Shown: positions 46,758-55,700 of the stretch, piece after piece
Layout: each line of letters opens with the position of its first letter
Numbering within the stretch: the stretch's first letter is position 1
NCBI RefSeq assembly: GCF_004421005.1
Contig: NZ_CP038026.1
Coordinates: 1,054,001-1,118,000 of the forward strand
Source of the DNA: Pseudoduganella plicata
GTDB taxonomy: Bacteria > Pseudomonadota > Gammaproteobacteria > Burkholderiales > Burkholderiaceae_D
Direction: 5' to 3'
Length of the DNA stretch: 64,000 bases
Notes under the pieces: generated by a model
Told to the model about the DNA's origin: nothing
Databases searched by the model: none
Seen by the model: the letters and a program-made list of their open reading frames with translations, nothing else
Made by a program: the position numbers and the translations under genes

Positions 46758-47147
46758 ATGAAAGCTCTCGCTGCTGCGCTGGTGGCCGCCGTCGCGCTCA
46801 CCTCCATCACGGCCCACGCCGCAAACCGGATTGACACGCAAGGCTCCAGCTTTGCGTTTGCCTAAGATCGGGAACCGCCTCTGGGCATGACCTTGCTGTC
46901 GGACGAAGCCGGGACCGACCTCCCTGTCTTCTCAAGCGCGGCAACATCAGCCCGAAGGCAGGAAATCTTCTTGAATTGGCCTGACGGCAACCAAGGTTGG
47001 TTTCAGAGTGCCCTGGCATCCATTCACGCTTCGGATGTGGTTCTGACCTTCCAGGCAGCGGCGGTGCCGGAACCAGCCACGTATGGGATGTTGCTCGGCG
47101 GCCAGGGCATGCTGGGCTTCGCGGCGCGTCGCCGAAGGGCACGGTGA
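46758..47147 (+). pseudogene. Decayed paralogue of the PEP-CTERM gene
   Basis: The start (MKALAAALVAAVALTSITAH), with AGGAGCC upstream, and the leader match the intact PEP-CTERM gene at 8445-9197, including about 90 bp upstream. After SSFAFA the frame meets TAA (46863-46865). It then continues in the same frame with GMTLLSDEAGT, jumps over the region equal to about 120 residues, and ends with ASIHASDVVLTF, VPEPATYGMLLGG and ARRRRAR. A stop codon plus an internal deletion make it non-functional. Confidence 0.85.
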
Positions 47148-47233
47148 CCAGCTGACGTTGCGGTCCATAACGACCTGCGCCGACAGCTTGCGGTTGCTGG
47201 TCAAACCGTGCGGAGTTAAGCGCAACCACAGCT

Positions 47234-48208
47234 TTATCGCTGCTCGGCGCCCGCTTTCTCCCCGAACGTGCGCCGCCAGTCCCTGGGGCTGACGTGGAAG
47301 CGCTTCTTGAAATGCTGGCGCAGTGCCAGCGGGGTCTGGAAGCCCGTCAGTTCGGAGATCCTTTCGACGGGAATGGCGGTCGTTTCCAGCAGCTCCCGCG
47401 TCTGCTGCAGGCGCTCGTTGACCAGCCAGTCGCCCAGCGTCATGCCCGTCGCCTTGTGGAAGTGGCGGGTAAAGGTGCGTCGGCTGGTCGCGGCGCGGGC
47501 TGCCAGGTCGTCGATGCTGTGCTGCGTGGCGAGATTCTCGCGCAGGTAGTCGAGCAGTCGATTCACCTGCGAATCTTCGGTGGAAGCAGCCACGGGCTGC
47601 TCGATGAATTGCGCCTGGCCGCCCTCGCGATGCGGCGGAATAACCATCGTGCGCGCCACCTTGTTGGCGATCTTCGGCCCGCACCATTCGCGCACGAGGT
47701 AAAGGCAGCAGTCGAGGCCCGCCCCCGTGCCTGCCGACGTGATCAGCCGCTCCTCGTCGACGTACAGCGCGTTCATGTCGAGCTTCACGCGGGGGAACCG
47801 CACGCTGAAATCGGCCTCGGCCATCCAGTGCGTCGACGCCCGCCGGCCGTCCAGCAAGCCGGCATACGCGAGCACATACGCGCCGTAGCACAGGCCGACG
47901 ACATACGCGCCTCTGGCATGGGCACGTGCCAGCGCGGCAACCAGTGCGGCATCGGGACGTACGTTCAGGTCGTGCCACCCCGGCACCACCACGATGTCCG
48001 CGATGTCGACCAGTTCCAGGCCGCCGTCCGGCTGCACTGTCATCGCGCGCTCCGCCGCCAGTGGCCGGGCGTCCGACGAGACGATGCGCAGCTCGAACAG
48101 GCGCCCTTCCGGCAACTGCGCACTGAACATCATGTACGGCACGGAGAAGTGAAAGGGGCTGAAATCGGGGTAGACGATCAGGGCGACAATGGGCAAACGT
48201 GCGGTCAT
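47234..48208 (-). CDS. GlxA-type AraC regulator (DJ-1/PfpI domain)
   Basis: A 324-residue regulator from ATG 48208. The N-terminal 190 residues are a DJ-1/PfpI-like domain with the nucleophile-elbow segment VVGLCYGAYVLAYAGLLDG. The C-terminal AraC domain has DDLAARAATSRRTFTRHFHK and ISELTGFQTPLALRQHFKKR. It is divergent from the secreted metallo-hydrolase gene at 48323 (114 bp gap), which it probably controls. GlxA-type proteins act as transcription factors rather than proteases. Confidence 0.9.
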   Translation of the reverse strand: MTARLPIVALIVYPDFSPFHFSVPYMMFSAQLPEGRLFELRIVSSDARPLAAERAMTVQPDGGLELVDIADIVVVPGWHDLNVRPDAALVAALARAHARGAYVVGLCYGAYVLAYAGLLDGRRASTHWMAEADFSVRFPRVKLDMNALYVDEERLITSAGTGAGLDCCLYLVREWCGPKIANKVARTMVIPPHREGGQAQFIEQPVAASTEDSQVNRLLDYLRENLATQHSIDDLAARAATSRRTFTRHFHKATGMTLGDWLVNERLQQTRELLETTAIPVERISELTGFQTPLALRQHFKKRFHVSPRDWRRTFGEKAGAEQR

Positions 48209-48322
48209 GGGGAAGAATTTCGTCTGGTGGCCCGAAAACATCGGTAATTGGCATGCGGGTCAATATTAGCGCCGACGGCCTGCCGCCACAATAGCGCTAT
48301 CGACACCTCAACGGAGCAGCAC

Positions 48323-49213
48323 ATGCAACGACAGACAGCCCTGGCCCTTCTCTTTTCCCTGACCCTTGGCGCGGCAAGCGTCCCGGCCCTCGCGGCCCCC
48401 GCAACCGGACCGGCGGCAGCGAAGCAGCCGGTCCAGGTCCAGCAGATCCGCAACGCGACGGCGCGGATCGGCTATGCGGGAAAGACCTTCCTGGTGGATC
48501 CGTTCCTGGCAAAAAAAGGCACTTACCCGGGCTTTCCAGGCACCTTCAACAGCCAGCTGCGCAATCCGCTTGTCGAATTGCCGATGCCGGCACAGGACGT
48601 GCTGCGCGGCGTGGACGCGGTGATCGTGACCCATACCCACCTCGACCACTGGGACGGCGGCGACCAGCAGTTCGTGCCGAAAGCCATCCCGCTGTTCGTG
48701 CAGGACGAAGCCGACGCCGCGCTGATACGCGGCCAGGGTTACACGAACGTCCGGATCCTTGGCGAGGACACGCAGTTTGAAGGCGTGCAGCTGACGAAGG
48801 TCAAAGGCCAGCACGGTACGGATGCGATGTACCGCGTCGCGCCCCTGGCCGAGAAGCTCGGCAAGGCAATGGGCATCGTGTTCCGAGCCCCGGGCGTAAA
48901 AACCGTCTATGTCGTGGGCGACACCGTCTGGCAAGGCGGCGTGGACCAGACGCTGGCGAAGTTCAGGCCCGACGTGATCATCCTGAACGCGGGCGACGCG
49001 CGCATGGTCGGTTTCACGGGCTCCATCATCATGGGCAAGGACGACGTGCTGCACGCGGTGCAGAGCATGCCGAATGCGACGATCATCGCCACGCATATGG
49101 ATGCCATCAACCACATGACGCTGAGCCGCAAACAATTGCGCGAACACCTCAGGCAGCACGGCATCCAGGATCGCGTACGCATTCCGGCAGACGGCGAGAT
49201 CGTCAAGTTCTGA
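48323..49213 (+). CDS. Secreted metallo-beta-lactamase-fold hydrolase
   Basis: A 296-residue protein from ATG 48323 (CGGAGCAGC upstream). It has a signal peptide (about 1-24, ending PALAAP) and the metal motif H104-x-H106-x-D108-H109 in THTHLDHWDGG. Further metal region residues lie in TVYVVGDTVW and ATHMDAINHM. This is the UlaG/RNase-like L-ascorbate-lactonase subtype by appearance. The co-directional isochorismatase gene begins 86 bp downstream. The substrate is unknown. Confidence 0.85.
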   Translation: MQRQTALALLFSLTLGAASVPALAAPATGPAAAKQPVQVQQIRNATARIGYAGKTFLVDPFLAKKGTYPGFPGTFNSQLRNPLVELPMPAQDVLRGVDAVIVTHTHLDHWDGGDQQFVPKAIPLFVQDEADAALIRGQGYTNVRILGEDTQFEGVQLTKVKGQHGTDAMYRVAPLAEKLGKAMGIVFRAPGVKTVYVVGDTVWQGGVDQTLAKFRPDVIILNAGDARMVGFTGSIIMGKDDVLHAVQSMPNATIIATHMDAINHMTLSRKQLREHLRQHGIQDRVRIPADGEIVKF

Positions 49214-49299
49214 ACGTTACAGGGTCGCTCACGCGGCCCCCTCCCTGGCAAGGCGCGGCACGCGCCGTTGCAACCACCGTTTCATCGAAAGGACATCCC

Positions 49300-49848
49300 A
49301 TGAACAAACGCGCCGTTGTCGTCGTCGACCTGCAAAACGAGTACCTGCCCGGCGGCAAGCTGCCGCTGGAAGGCATCCACCACGCCCTTGACAATGCTGC
49401 CCGCGTCATCGCAGACGCCAGGACCAAAGGCGATCTGGTGATCAATGTGCGCCACGAAGCCGCCGCAGCCGATGCGCCATTCTTCACACCAGGCACGGAC
49501 GACGTGCATATCCACGACACCGTGGCACCGGCCGAAGGTGAGCCCGTCATCGTCAAGAACTTCCCGAATTCGTTCCGCGATACCAACCTGAAGGCGTTGC
49601 TGGACCAGCACGGCGTCGAAGAAGTGACCGTCGTGGGCGCCATGAGCCATATGTGCATCGACGCCACCACCCGCGCCGCCGCGGACCTCGGCTACAAGAC
49701 GAAGGTCGTGCACGATGCCTGCGCCACGCGCGACCTCGAGTTCAACGGCGTCACCGTTCCCGCGCTGCAGGTGCACAGTGCGCTGATGTCCGCGCTGGCG
49801 TTCGGCTATGCCGACGTGGTCGGCACGGACGAGTACCTGGCCGGCTGA
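49300..49848 (+). CDS. Isochorismatase-family cysteine hydrolase
   Basis: A 182-residue enzyme with AAAGGACA before the ATG. The catalytic Asp10 is in VVDLQNEYLPGG and the Cys in GAMSHMCIDATTRAA, with the Lys near VIVKNFPNSF. This resembles the nicotinamidase-like branch but lacks a clear metal triad. It is convergent with the sirtuin gene, one base apart. A link to NAD metabolism is possible but not shown. Confidence 0.88.
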   Translation: MNKRAVVVVDLQNEYLPGGKLPLEGIHHALDNAARVIADARTKGDLVINVRHEAAAADAPFFTPGTDDVHIHDTVAPAEGEPVIVKNFPNSFRDTNLKALLDQHGVEEVTVVGAMSHMCIDATTRAAADLGYKTKVVHDACATRDLEFNGVTVPALQVHSALMSALAFGYADVVGTDEYLAG

Positions 49849-49849
49849 A

Positions 49850-50716
49850 TCAGGCGACTTCGGCGCCGTCGAGCATGCGGGCCACCTGCGGCAGCACCTG
49901 CTGCGCCGGCAGCGCCAGCTTCAGGCCGATCAGGTCGTCCGCACGGGTGCGGCCCACGTTGACGGCCGCGATAGCCTTGCCCGCCGCGGCGGCCAGCCTG
50001 GCGAAGCGGAAGCCGGAAAACACCATCAGCGACGAGCCGACGACGAGCAGCGCGTCCGCTTCGTCCATCCAGCCCAGCGCAAGCTCGGTACGGTCGCGCG
50101 GCACGTTGTCGCCAAAGAAGACGACGTCAGGCTGCAGCATGCCGCCGCAGACCTCGCAGTCCGGCACGACAAAGTGTTCCAGCGACTCCGGCTCAAGCTG
50201 CGCATCGCCGTCCGGCAGCGGCTGCGCCAGGACGTCGGCCAGCGCCGGGTTGTCGCGCAGCAGGCGCACCTGCAGCTCGGCACGCGACTGCCTGCGCGCG
50301 CAAGCCAGGCAGCGCACCGTATGGATATTGCCGTGCAGTTCGATCAGGCTGTTCGTACCCGCGCGTTGATGCAGGCCGTCGACGTTCTGCGTGATGACGC
50401 GGCCGATGCGGCCTGCGTGTTCCAGCCGCGCCAGTGCGAGGTGCCCGTCGTTCGGCTCGGCCTCCGCCAGCACGGGCCAGCCTACCATGCTGCGCGCCCA
50501 GTAGCGGCGGCGCAATGCATCGGAGCGGCGGAACTCCGGGCCTTCCGTCGGCGGACGGCCGCGCCGGATGCCTTCGGCGTCGCGGTAGCCGGGAATGCCG
50601 GAAGCGGTGGACAGGCCGGCGCCCGTCAGGACAAGCACGCGGCGGTGCGTATCGAGGAAGTCGGCCAGGCTTTCAAGGGTGTGCTCCGGCGTGGCGGCAG
50701 GCGTCGTGGAAGTCAT
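49850..50716 (-). CDS. Sirtuin-family NAD-dependent deacetylase
   Basis: A 288-residue protein. The NAD pocket GAGLSTASGIPGYRD lies at about 32-46, QNVDGLHQRAG follows, and the catalytic His is in IELHGNIHTVRC. The zinc cysteines are CLAC near residue 155 and CEVC near 207. A class II/III bacterial sirtuin that removes acyl groups from lysines. Length is slightly above E. coli CobB (273). No adjacent acetyltransferase. Confidence 0.93.
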   Translation of the reverse strand: MTSTTPAATPEHTLESLADFLDTHRRVLVLTGAGLSTASGIPGYRDAEGIRRGRPPTEGPEFRRSDALRRRYWARSMVGWPVLAEAEPNDGHLALARLEHAGRIGRVITQNVDGLHQRAGTNSLIELHGNIHTVRCLACARRQSRAELQVRLLRDNPALADVLAQPLPDGDAQLEPESLEHFVVPDCEVCGGMLQPDVVFFGDNVPRDRTELALGWMDEADALLVVGSSLMVFSGFRFARLAAAAGKAIAAVNVGRTRADDLIGLKLALPAQQVLPQVARMLDGAEVA

Positions 50717-50797
50717 GGGCGAATGCTAGCACCAACCACGGTTTGGTGCGTAGCGGCGCCGGGTCACGAACCAGGCGCCGCCCGTCGTGCCCGGGCA

Positions 50798-51556
<759 letters not shown>

Positions 51557-51696
51557 GACGATGCTCCTTGAACGTGTTGTCGGGAGCTCATATGTTGCGG
51601 TCAGGCGACCCGCGCCGGTTGCCGGAAATTCGCCAGGTCTTGCTCGATCCTCCAGTGCCCGCTGCGCCCACGGCGCCGACGGTGTACTCTGTTGCC

Positions 51697-52587
51697 ATGA
51701 ATACGCTACTCGATGCCGTGCGACAGTACACCGAGGCGCACGCCGGCAAGGACGGCGTGGCCGCCACGTCCGTTCCCGGACTGACGACGGTGCGCGCCTG
51801 CGCCCCCAGCGGCTTGATCCACGGTATCCAGCGGCCACTGGTCTGTCTGGTCCTGCAAGGCAGTAAAGAGGTCACGTTCGGCACGCAAAGCCTGGATTTC
51901 CATGCCGGCGATTCGCTGCTGATCACTGCCGATGTGCCGACCGTCAGCCAGGTCACCCGCGCCAGCCGGGCCGAACCCTATCTGGCGCTGGTGCTGGAAC
52001 TGGACCCGGCCATCATCGCGGAGCTGGCGGCACGCATCGCGGACGATGCCGAAGAATCGGGACTGCCAGTCCGCTCGGAACGCACGGACGACGACATCGC
52101 CGCCGTGGCGCTGAGGCTGGTACGTTTGCTCGATCGTCCAGCGGCCGTTCCCGTCCTGCACGAGCACCTGCTGCGCGAGCTGCATTACTGGCTGCTGGCG
52201 GGCCGGCACGGGGTCGCGCTGCGGCGGCTGGGTGCCGTCGACAGCCGCTACCGGCGGGTGGCGCGGGCGGTGGCACTCCTGCGCGCCCAGTTCTCGAAGC
52301 CGGTACCGGTCGCGAACCTGGCCGAGGCCGCCGGCATGAGCGTATCGTCGCTGCACGAGCACTTTCGCGCGGCGACGTCGCTGTCGCCGCTGCAGTTTCA
52401 GAAGCAATTGAGATTGATCGAGGCACGGCGCCTGATGGTGGCGGAAGGCGCCAGCGCCAGCAGTGCGGCGTTTGCGGTGGGTTACGAGAGCGTGCCCCAG
52501 TTTACGCGGGAGTACAGCCGGCTGTTCGGCCAGCCGCCCGTGCGGGCTACCCAGGCAGTGCGCGAACGTGCACTGACGGCGATGTAG
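51697..52587 (+). CDS. AraC-family transcriptional regulator (AraC_N domain)
   Basis: A 296-residue regulator from ATG 51697 (MNTLLDAVRQYTEAHAGKDG). The N-terminal cupin-like sensor has PLVCLVLQGSKEVTFG and FHAGDSLLITADVPTVSQV. The C-terminal helix-turn-helix region has VANLAEAAGMSVSSLHEHFR and SSAAFAVGYESVPQFTREYS. The N-terminal type is common in regulators of neighbouring SDR genes. Length is typical (about 290-300). Confidence 0.92.
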   Translation: MNTLLDAVRQYTEAHAGKDGVAATSVPGLTTVRACAPSGLIHGIQRPLVCLVLQGSKEVTFGTQSLDFHAGDSLLITADVPTVSQVTRASRAEPYLALVLELDPAIIAELAARIADDAEESGLPVRSERTDDDIAAVALRLVRLLDRPAAVPVLHEHLLRELHYWLLAGRHGVALRRLGAVDSRYRRVARAVALLRAQFSKPVPVANLAEAAGMSVSSLHEHFRAATSLSPLQFQKQLRLIEARRLMVAEGASASSAAFAVGYESVPQFTREYSRLFGQPPVRATQAVRERALTAM

Positions 52588-52610
52588 CCGGGCCGTCCCG
52601 CGTTGCGCCG

Positions 52611-53750
52611 TCAGCGCTCGACTGGCCGGAAGCGCAATGTATTGATCAGCGTATTGGTCGTGTCGACATCGGCCAGCGTTTCGGCCGACACCCGCAGCAG
52701 GCTGCGTTCGCGCACGCGGATCAGCTCATCGATCAGCACCTGCCGCGGCAGCGCGGCGCGGGCGATCGCTGCCGGCTGGATGCCGTCGTAGCTGCCATAG
52801 CCGGCGTTCAGCGTCGCGAGTGCCTGACGCGCGCCCGCTTCGTCCAGCCCGCGGACCTGCGCCGGTGTGCCGTCGGGCTGCTCGGACAGCTGGCTGGCGA
52901 GCGTCTCGAAGGACACGCGGTTCAGCTGGCCGGCCGTCTGGCGGTAGAACTCCAGCGCCTTGCCCTGCAGGCCACGCGGATCGAAGGCGCGCAGCGCATC
53001 GCGGCCCTGTAGCCCCCCGGCGCGCAGCAGGAACGTGGCGGCGCGGGCAAAGGTGTCGCTGTCGGCCGTGTTCAGCAGCGCGGCCACGGCCGGCACGCTG
53101 TCCGGCGAACCCACCCACATCAGCACTTCCAGTACGCGGTTGACGACGGCGGAATCGCCCAGCAGAGCGCGCAGGTGGCGCTCTGCCGCGCTGCCGTACT
53201 GGCCATACAGGTAGATGCAGACGGACGTCTCGTCCAGCGTGGTGCCCTGCTGCGGCAGCAGGACCGTGACCTGCCCGCGCAGGAAAACCTTGTCCATCAG
53301 CGGCAGCAGGCGCGCATCGCGCTCACGCGCCATCGCATGCACGAAGCGGAACAGCTGGCCGCCCTGCGATTTCGGTACGGCGCCATCCGGATCGATGCGC
53401 AGCAGCGCCTGCAGCGCCAGCGGCGTGTCCGCCGGCTCGCCCAAGGCCCGCAGGAAGTAGCCCACGTCCAGCAGCATCAGCTGGCTGGGCTTCGGCCTTT
53501 TCAGCTCCAGCGCCAGCTCGCGCCGCAGCACGGGCAGCGCCTCAAGCCTGTGGTTGCCGAACCAGCGCCAGGCCGCATCGAGCTCGCCGCGCTGGCCGAT
53601 GCCTTGCTGCGCATCGGTGGCCGTCGGCAGCGCGCGCATCTGCGCCAGCCGGGCAAGCGTCTCTTCCGCCACGGGCGCGGCCGCGGCCAACCCGTGCACG
53701 CACAGGGCGAACGCCAGCGCCGTCAATCTCTTCGTTACCGCCATCGTCAT
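52611..53750 (-). CDS. Secreted helical-repeat protein of unknown function
   Basis: A 379-residue protein starting at 53750 (MTMAVTKRLTALAFALCVHG, signal peptide to about AAAAP); ATG 53744 is equally possible. The middle (about 90-260) shows repeated helical units, such as VNRVLEVLMWVGSPDSVPAV and AALLNTADSDTFARAATFLL, that look like HEAT/armadillo repeats. Four bases separate it from the DUF4259 gene, so it is the last gene of the nfeD-qmcA operon. Function is unknown. Confidence 0.75.
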   Translation of the reverse strand: MTMAVTKRLTALAFALCVHGLAAAAPVAEETLARLAQMRALPTATDAQQGIGQRGELDAAWRWFGNHRLEALPVLRRELALELKRPKPSQLMLLDVGYFLRALGEPADTPLALQALLRIDPDGAVPKSQGGQLFRFVHAMARERDARLLPLMDKVFLRGQVTVLLPQQGTTLDETSVCIYLYGQYGSAAERHLRALLGDSAVVNRVLEVLMWVGSPDSVPAVAALLNTADSDTFARAATFLLRAGGLQGRDALRAFDPRGLQGKALEFYRQTAGQLNRVSFETLASQLSEQPDGTPAQVRGLDEAGARQALATLNAGYGSYDGIQPAAIARAALPRQVLIDELIRVRERSLLRVSAETLADVDTTNTLINTLRFRPVER

Positions 53751-53754
53751 CCCG

Positions 53755-54174
53755 TCAGCCTTGCAGGCGCGCCTTCTGCGCCTCGACGCCGGCCCGCCAC
53801 TGTTCATAATGTTCGCTGTCCTGCCACAGCTCGCGCAGTTCCGATCGCTCCGACAGGATCATGTCCAGCGCCCGCCCCGCCTTCTCGAACAGGTCCGTGC
53901 GCAGGCGGAAGCGGCCCTTGATGGCGCCGACCCAGTCGTCCACGTGCCGGGTGTCCTCATCGGAGACGCCGCCGCGCTCGTACAACCGCAACAGCGCCTC
54001 CACGGCGGCGATGCCCTCGGCGCCGTAGGGCGCCTCCAGCACCTCCGCGCCCGCCGCCGACAGCACGTTGTCCAGCGTGTTCTCGATGAAGTACAGGTCG
54101 TTCGATTCCTGCAGATCCTCCGCCCAGTCCTGCGCGAAGTCGTTGCCGTATGGGCCGATGTCCCAGGTTGCCAC
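53755..54174 (-). CDS. DUF4259-domain protein
   Basis: A 139-residue soluble protein. MATWDIGPYGNDFAQDWAED is the DUF4259 opening, and the rest is helical and acidic (ENTLDNVLSAAG). No function is known for the family. It lies 18 bp after qmcA on the minus strand and four bases before the helical-repeat gene. Confidence 0.85.
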   Translation of the reverse strand: MATWDIGPYGNDFAQDWAEDLQESNDLYFIENTLDNVLSAAGAEVLEAPYGAEGIAAVEALLRLYERGGVSDEDTRHVDDWVGAIKGRFRLRTDLFEKAGRALDMILSERSELRELWQDSEHYEQWRAGVEAQKARLQG

Positions 54175-54192
54175 TCTTCTCTCCCGCCGTTC

Positions 54193-55143
54193 CTATGTAT
54201 TCGGGCGCACCAGCGTGCGCTCCGGCTGCTGTGTCTTGACGACCTGCATGGCGGTCGCAATCAGGCTGCTCATGTCGCCCAGGTTGGCTGGTACGATCAG
54301 CGTATTGTTGGTCTTGGCCAGCCGGCCGAACGCGTCGACATACTGCTCCGCCACCCGCAGATTAACCGCTTCCACGCCGCCGGGTTGTTCGATTGCCGCA
54401 CCCACCTGGCGCAGCGCGCCTGCCGTCGCTTCCGCAATCGCCGTGATCGCGGCGGCCTCGCCCTGCGCGCGGTTGATCGCGGCCTGCATCTCGCCTTCCG
54501 AACGGGCGATGGACGCCTCCCGTTCGCCCGTGGCGATATTGATCTGTTCCTGCTTGCGCCCTTCCGACGCGGCGATCAGCGCGCGCTTGCCCCGCTCGGC
54601 CGTGATCTGCGCCTGCATTGCATGCAGGATGTCCGCCGGCGGCGTCAGGTCCTTGATCTCGTAGCGCAGCACCTTGACGCCCCAGTTGGCAGCCGACTCG
54701 TCGATGGCGTTCACGACTGCCGTGTTGATATGGTCCCGTTCCTCGAACGTCTTGTCCAGCTCCATGCGGCCGATCACGGAGCGCAGCGTCGTCTGCGCCA
54801 GTTGCGTGATCGCGGCCACGTAGTTGGACGAGCCGTACGACGCGCGCATCGCATCGGTCACCTGGAAGTACAGGATGCCGTCCACCTGCAGCTGGGTGTT
54901 GTCCTTGGTGATGCAGACCTGCGACGGCACGTCCAGCGGGATCTCCTTCAGGATGTGCTTGTAGGCGATGCGGTCGATGAACGGCACGACGATGTTCAGG
55001 CCCGGTCCCAGGGTCGCGTGGTATTTGCCGAGACGCTCGACAACCCAGGCATGCTGCTGCGGCACCACGTTGATCGTCTTGAAGACGAAGACCAGCGCGA
55101 CGATCAGGATGACCAGCGTGACGCTGCCGAATGTAATGTCCAT
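54193..55143 (-). CDS. qmcA: SPFH/Band 7 membrane protein QmcA-like
   Basis: A 316-residue protein with an N-terminal membrane anchor (about 5-22, VTLVILIVALVFVFKT). The SPFH domain (about 30-200) has VPQQHAWVVERLGKYHATLG and GLNIVVPFIDRIAYKHILKE. A helical flotillin-type region rich in Ala, Glu, Arg and Gln follows. The start is fixed by AAGGGGAA. NfeD upstream is the classic partner of stomatin-like proteins in membrane microdomains. Confidence 0.92.
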   Translation of the reverse strand: MDITFGSVTLVILIVALVFVFKTINVVPQQHAWVVERLGKYHATLGPGLNIVVPFIDRIAYKHILKEIPLDVPSQVCITKDNTQLQVDGILYFQVTDAMRASYGSSNYVAAITQLAQTTLRSVIGRMELDKTFEERDHINTAVVNAIDESAANWGVKVLRYEIKDLTPPADILHAMQAQITAERGKRALIAASEGRKQEQINIATGEREASIARSEGEMQAAINRAQGEAAAITAIAEATAGALRQVGAAIEQPGGVEAVNLRVAEQYVDAFGRLAKTNNTLIVPANLGDMSSLIATAMQVVKTQQPERTLVRPNT

Positions 55144-55179
55144 TTCAGTTTTCCCCTTGTTTTTGTTCAGCCGCCGAAA

Positions 55180-55599
55180 TCAGCCTGCCACAATCAGCGT
55201 GCTGCCGCGCACTTCGCGGATGGTGAACATGCCGCCGCGGGCCTCGGCGCCTGGCGCCAGCTCGACGTCCCACAGCGCGCCGCGGTACATCACTCGCGCC
55301 GCGCCGTCGACCCAGTGCGTCACCTGCACCGTCTGGCCGATATCGAGATTGATGTTGGGGTCGCGCTGCGCGTCGGCGCCGGCGGTCTTGCCATAGCGGC
55401 TGCGCCGCAGCAGCACGGTGGCGACGATGCCGACGATGGCCGCGGCCAGCATCTGCCCCGGCAGGTCCACGCGCAAGAATGCCATGAGTGCACCGGCCAG
55501 CGCGCCGATCGCCACCATCAGCAGGTAAAACGTCCCGCTGAACAGCTCCAGCGCCACCAGCACGCCGGCGGCGACAAGCCACATGATCCAGTCAGCCAT
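55180..55599 (-). CDS. NfeD-family membrane protein
   Basis: A 139-residue short NfeD. Three membrane helices (about 5-25, 26-45, 48-66) precede an OB-fold (about 75-138; INLDIGQTVQVTHWVDGAAR, ending STLIVAG). AGGAGAGAAGGAAC precedes the ATG. It is the first gene of the nfeD-qmcA-DUF4259-helical-repeat operon. The short form lacks a ClpP-like protease domain. Confidence 0.92.
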   Translation of the reverse strand: MADWIMWLVAAGVLVALELFSGTFYLLMVAIGALAGALMAFLRVDLPGQMLAAAIVGIVATVLLRRSRYGKTAGADAQRDPNINLDIGQTVQVTHWVDGAARVMYRGALWDVELAPGAEARGGMFTIREVRGSTLIVAG

Positions 55600-55620
55600 G
55601 TTCCTTCTCTCCTGAAAGTG

Positions 55621-55653
55621 AAAAACCCCCGCGGCCCGAAGGGCGGCGAGGGT
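55621..55653 (-). terminator. Terminator of ppsA
   Basis: Read on the minus strand, a 12-bp stem with two mismatches (55626-55637 with 55642-55653) closes on TTCG and is followed by TTTTT. It is about 50 bp after the ppsA stop and just before the nfeD start. Confidence 0.75.
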
Positions 55654-55700
55654 AACAATAAAGTAAAACTTTACAGTTGTGTAGTGAATTTATGTGGCGG

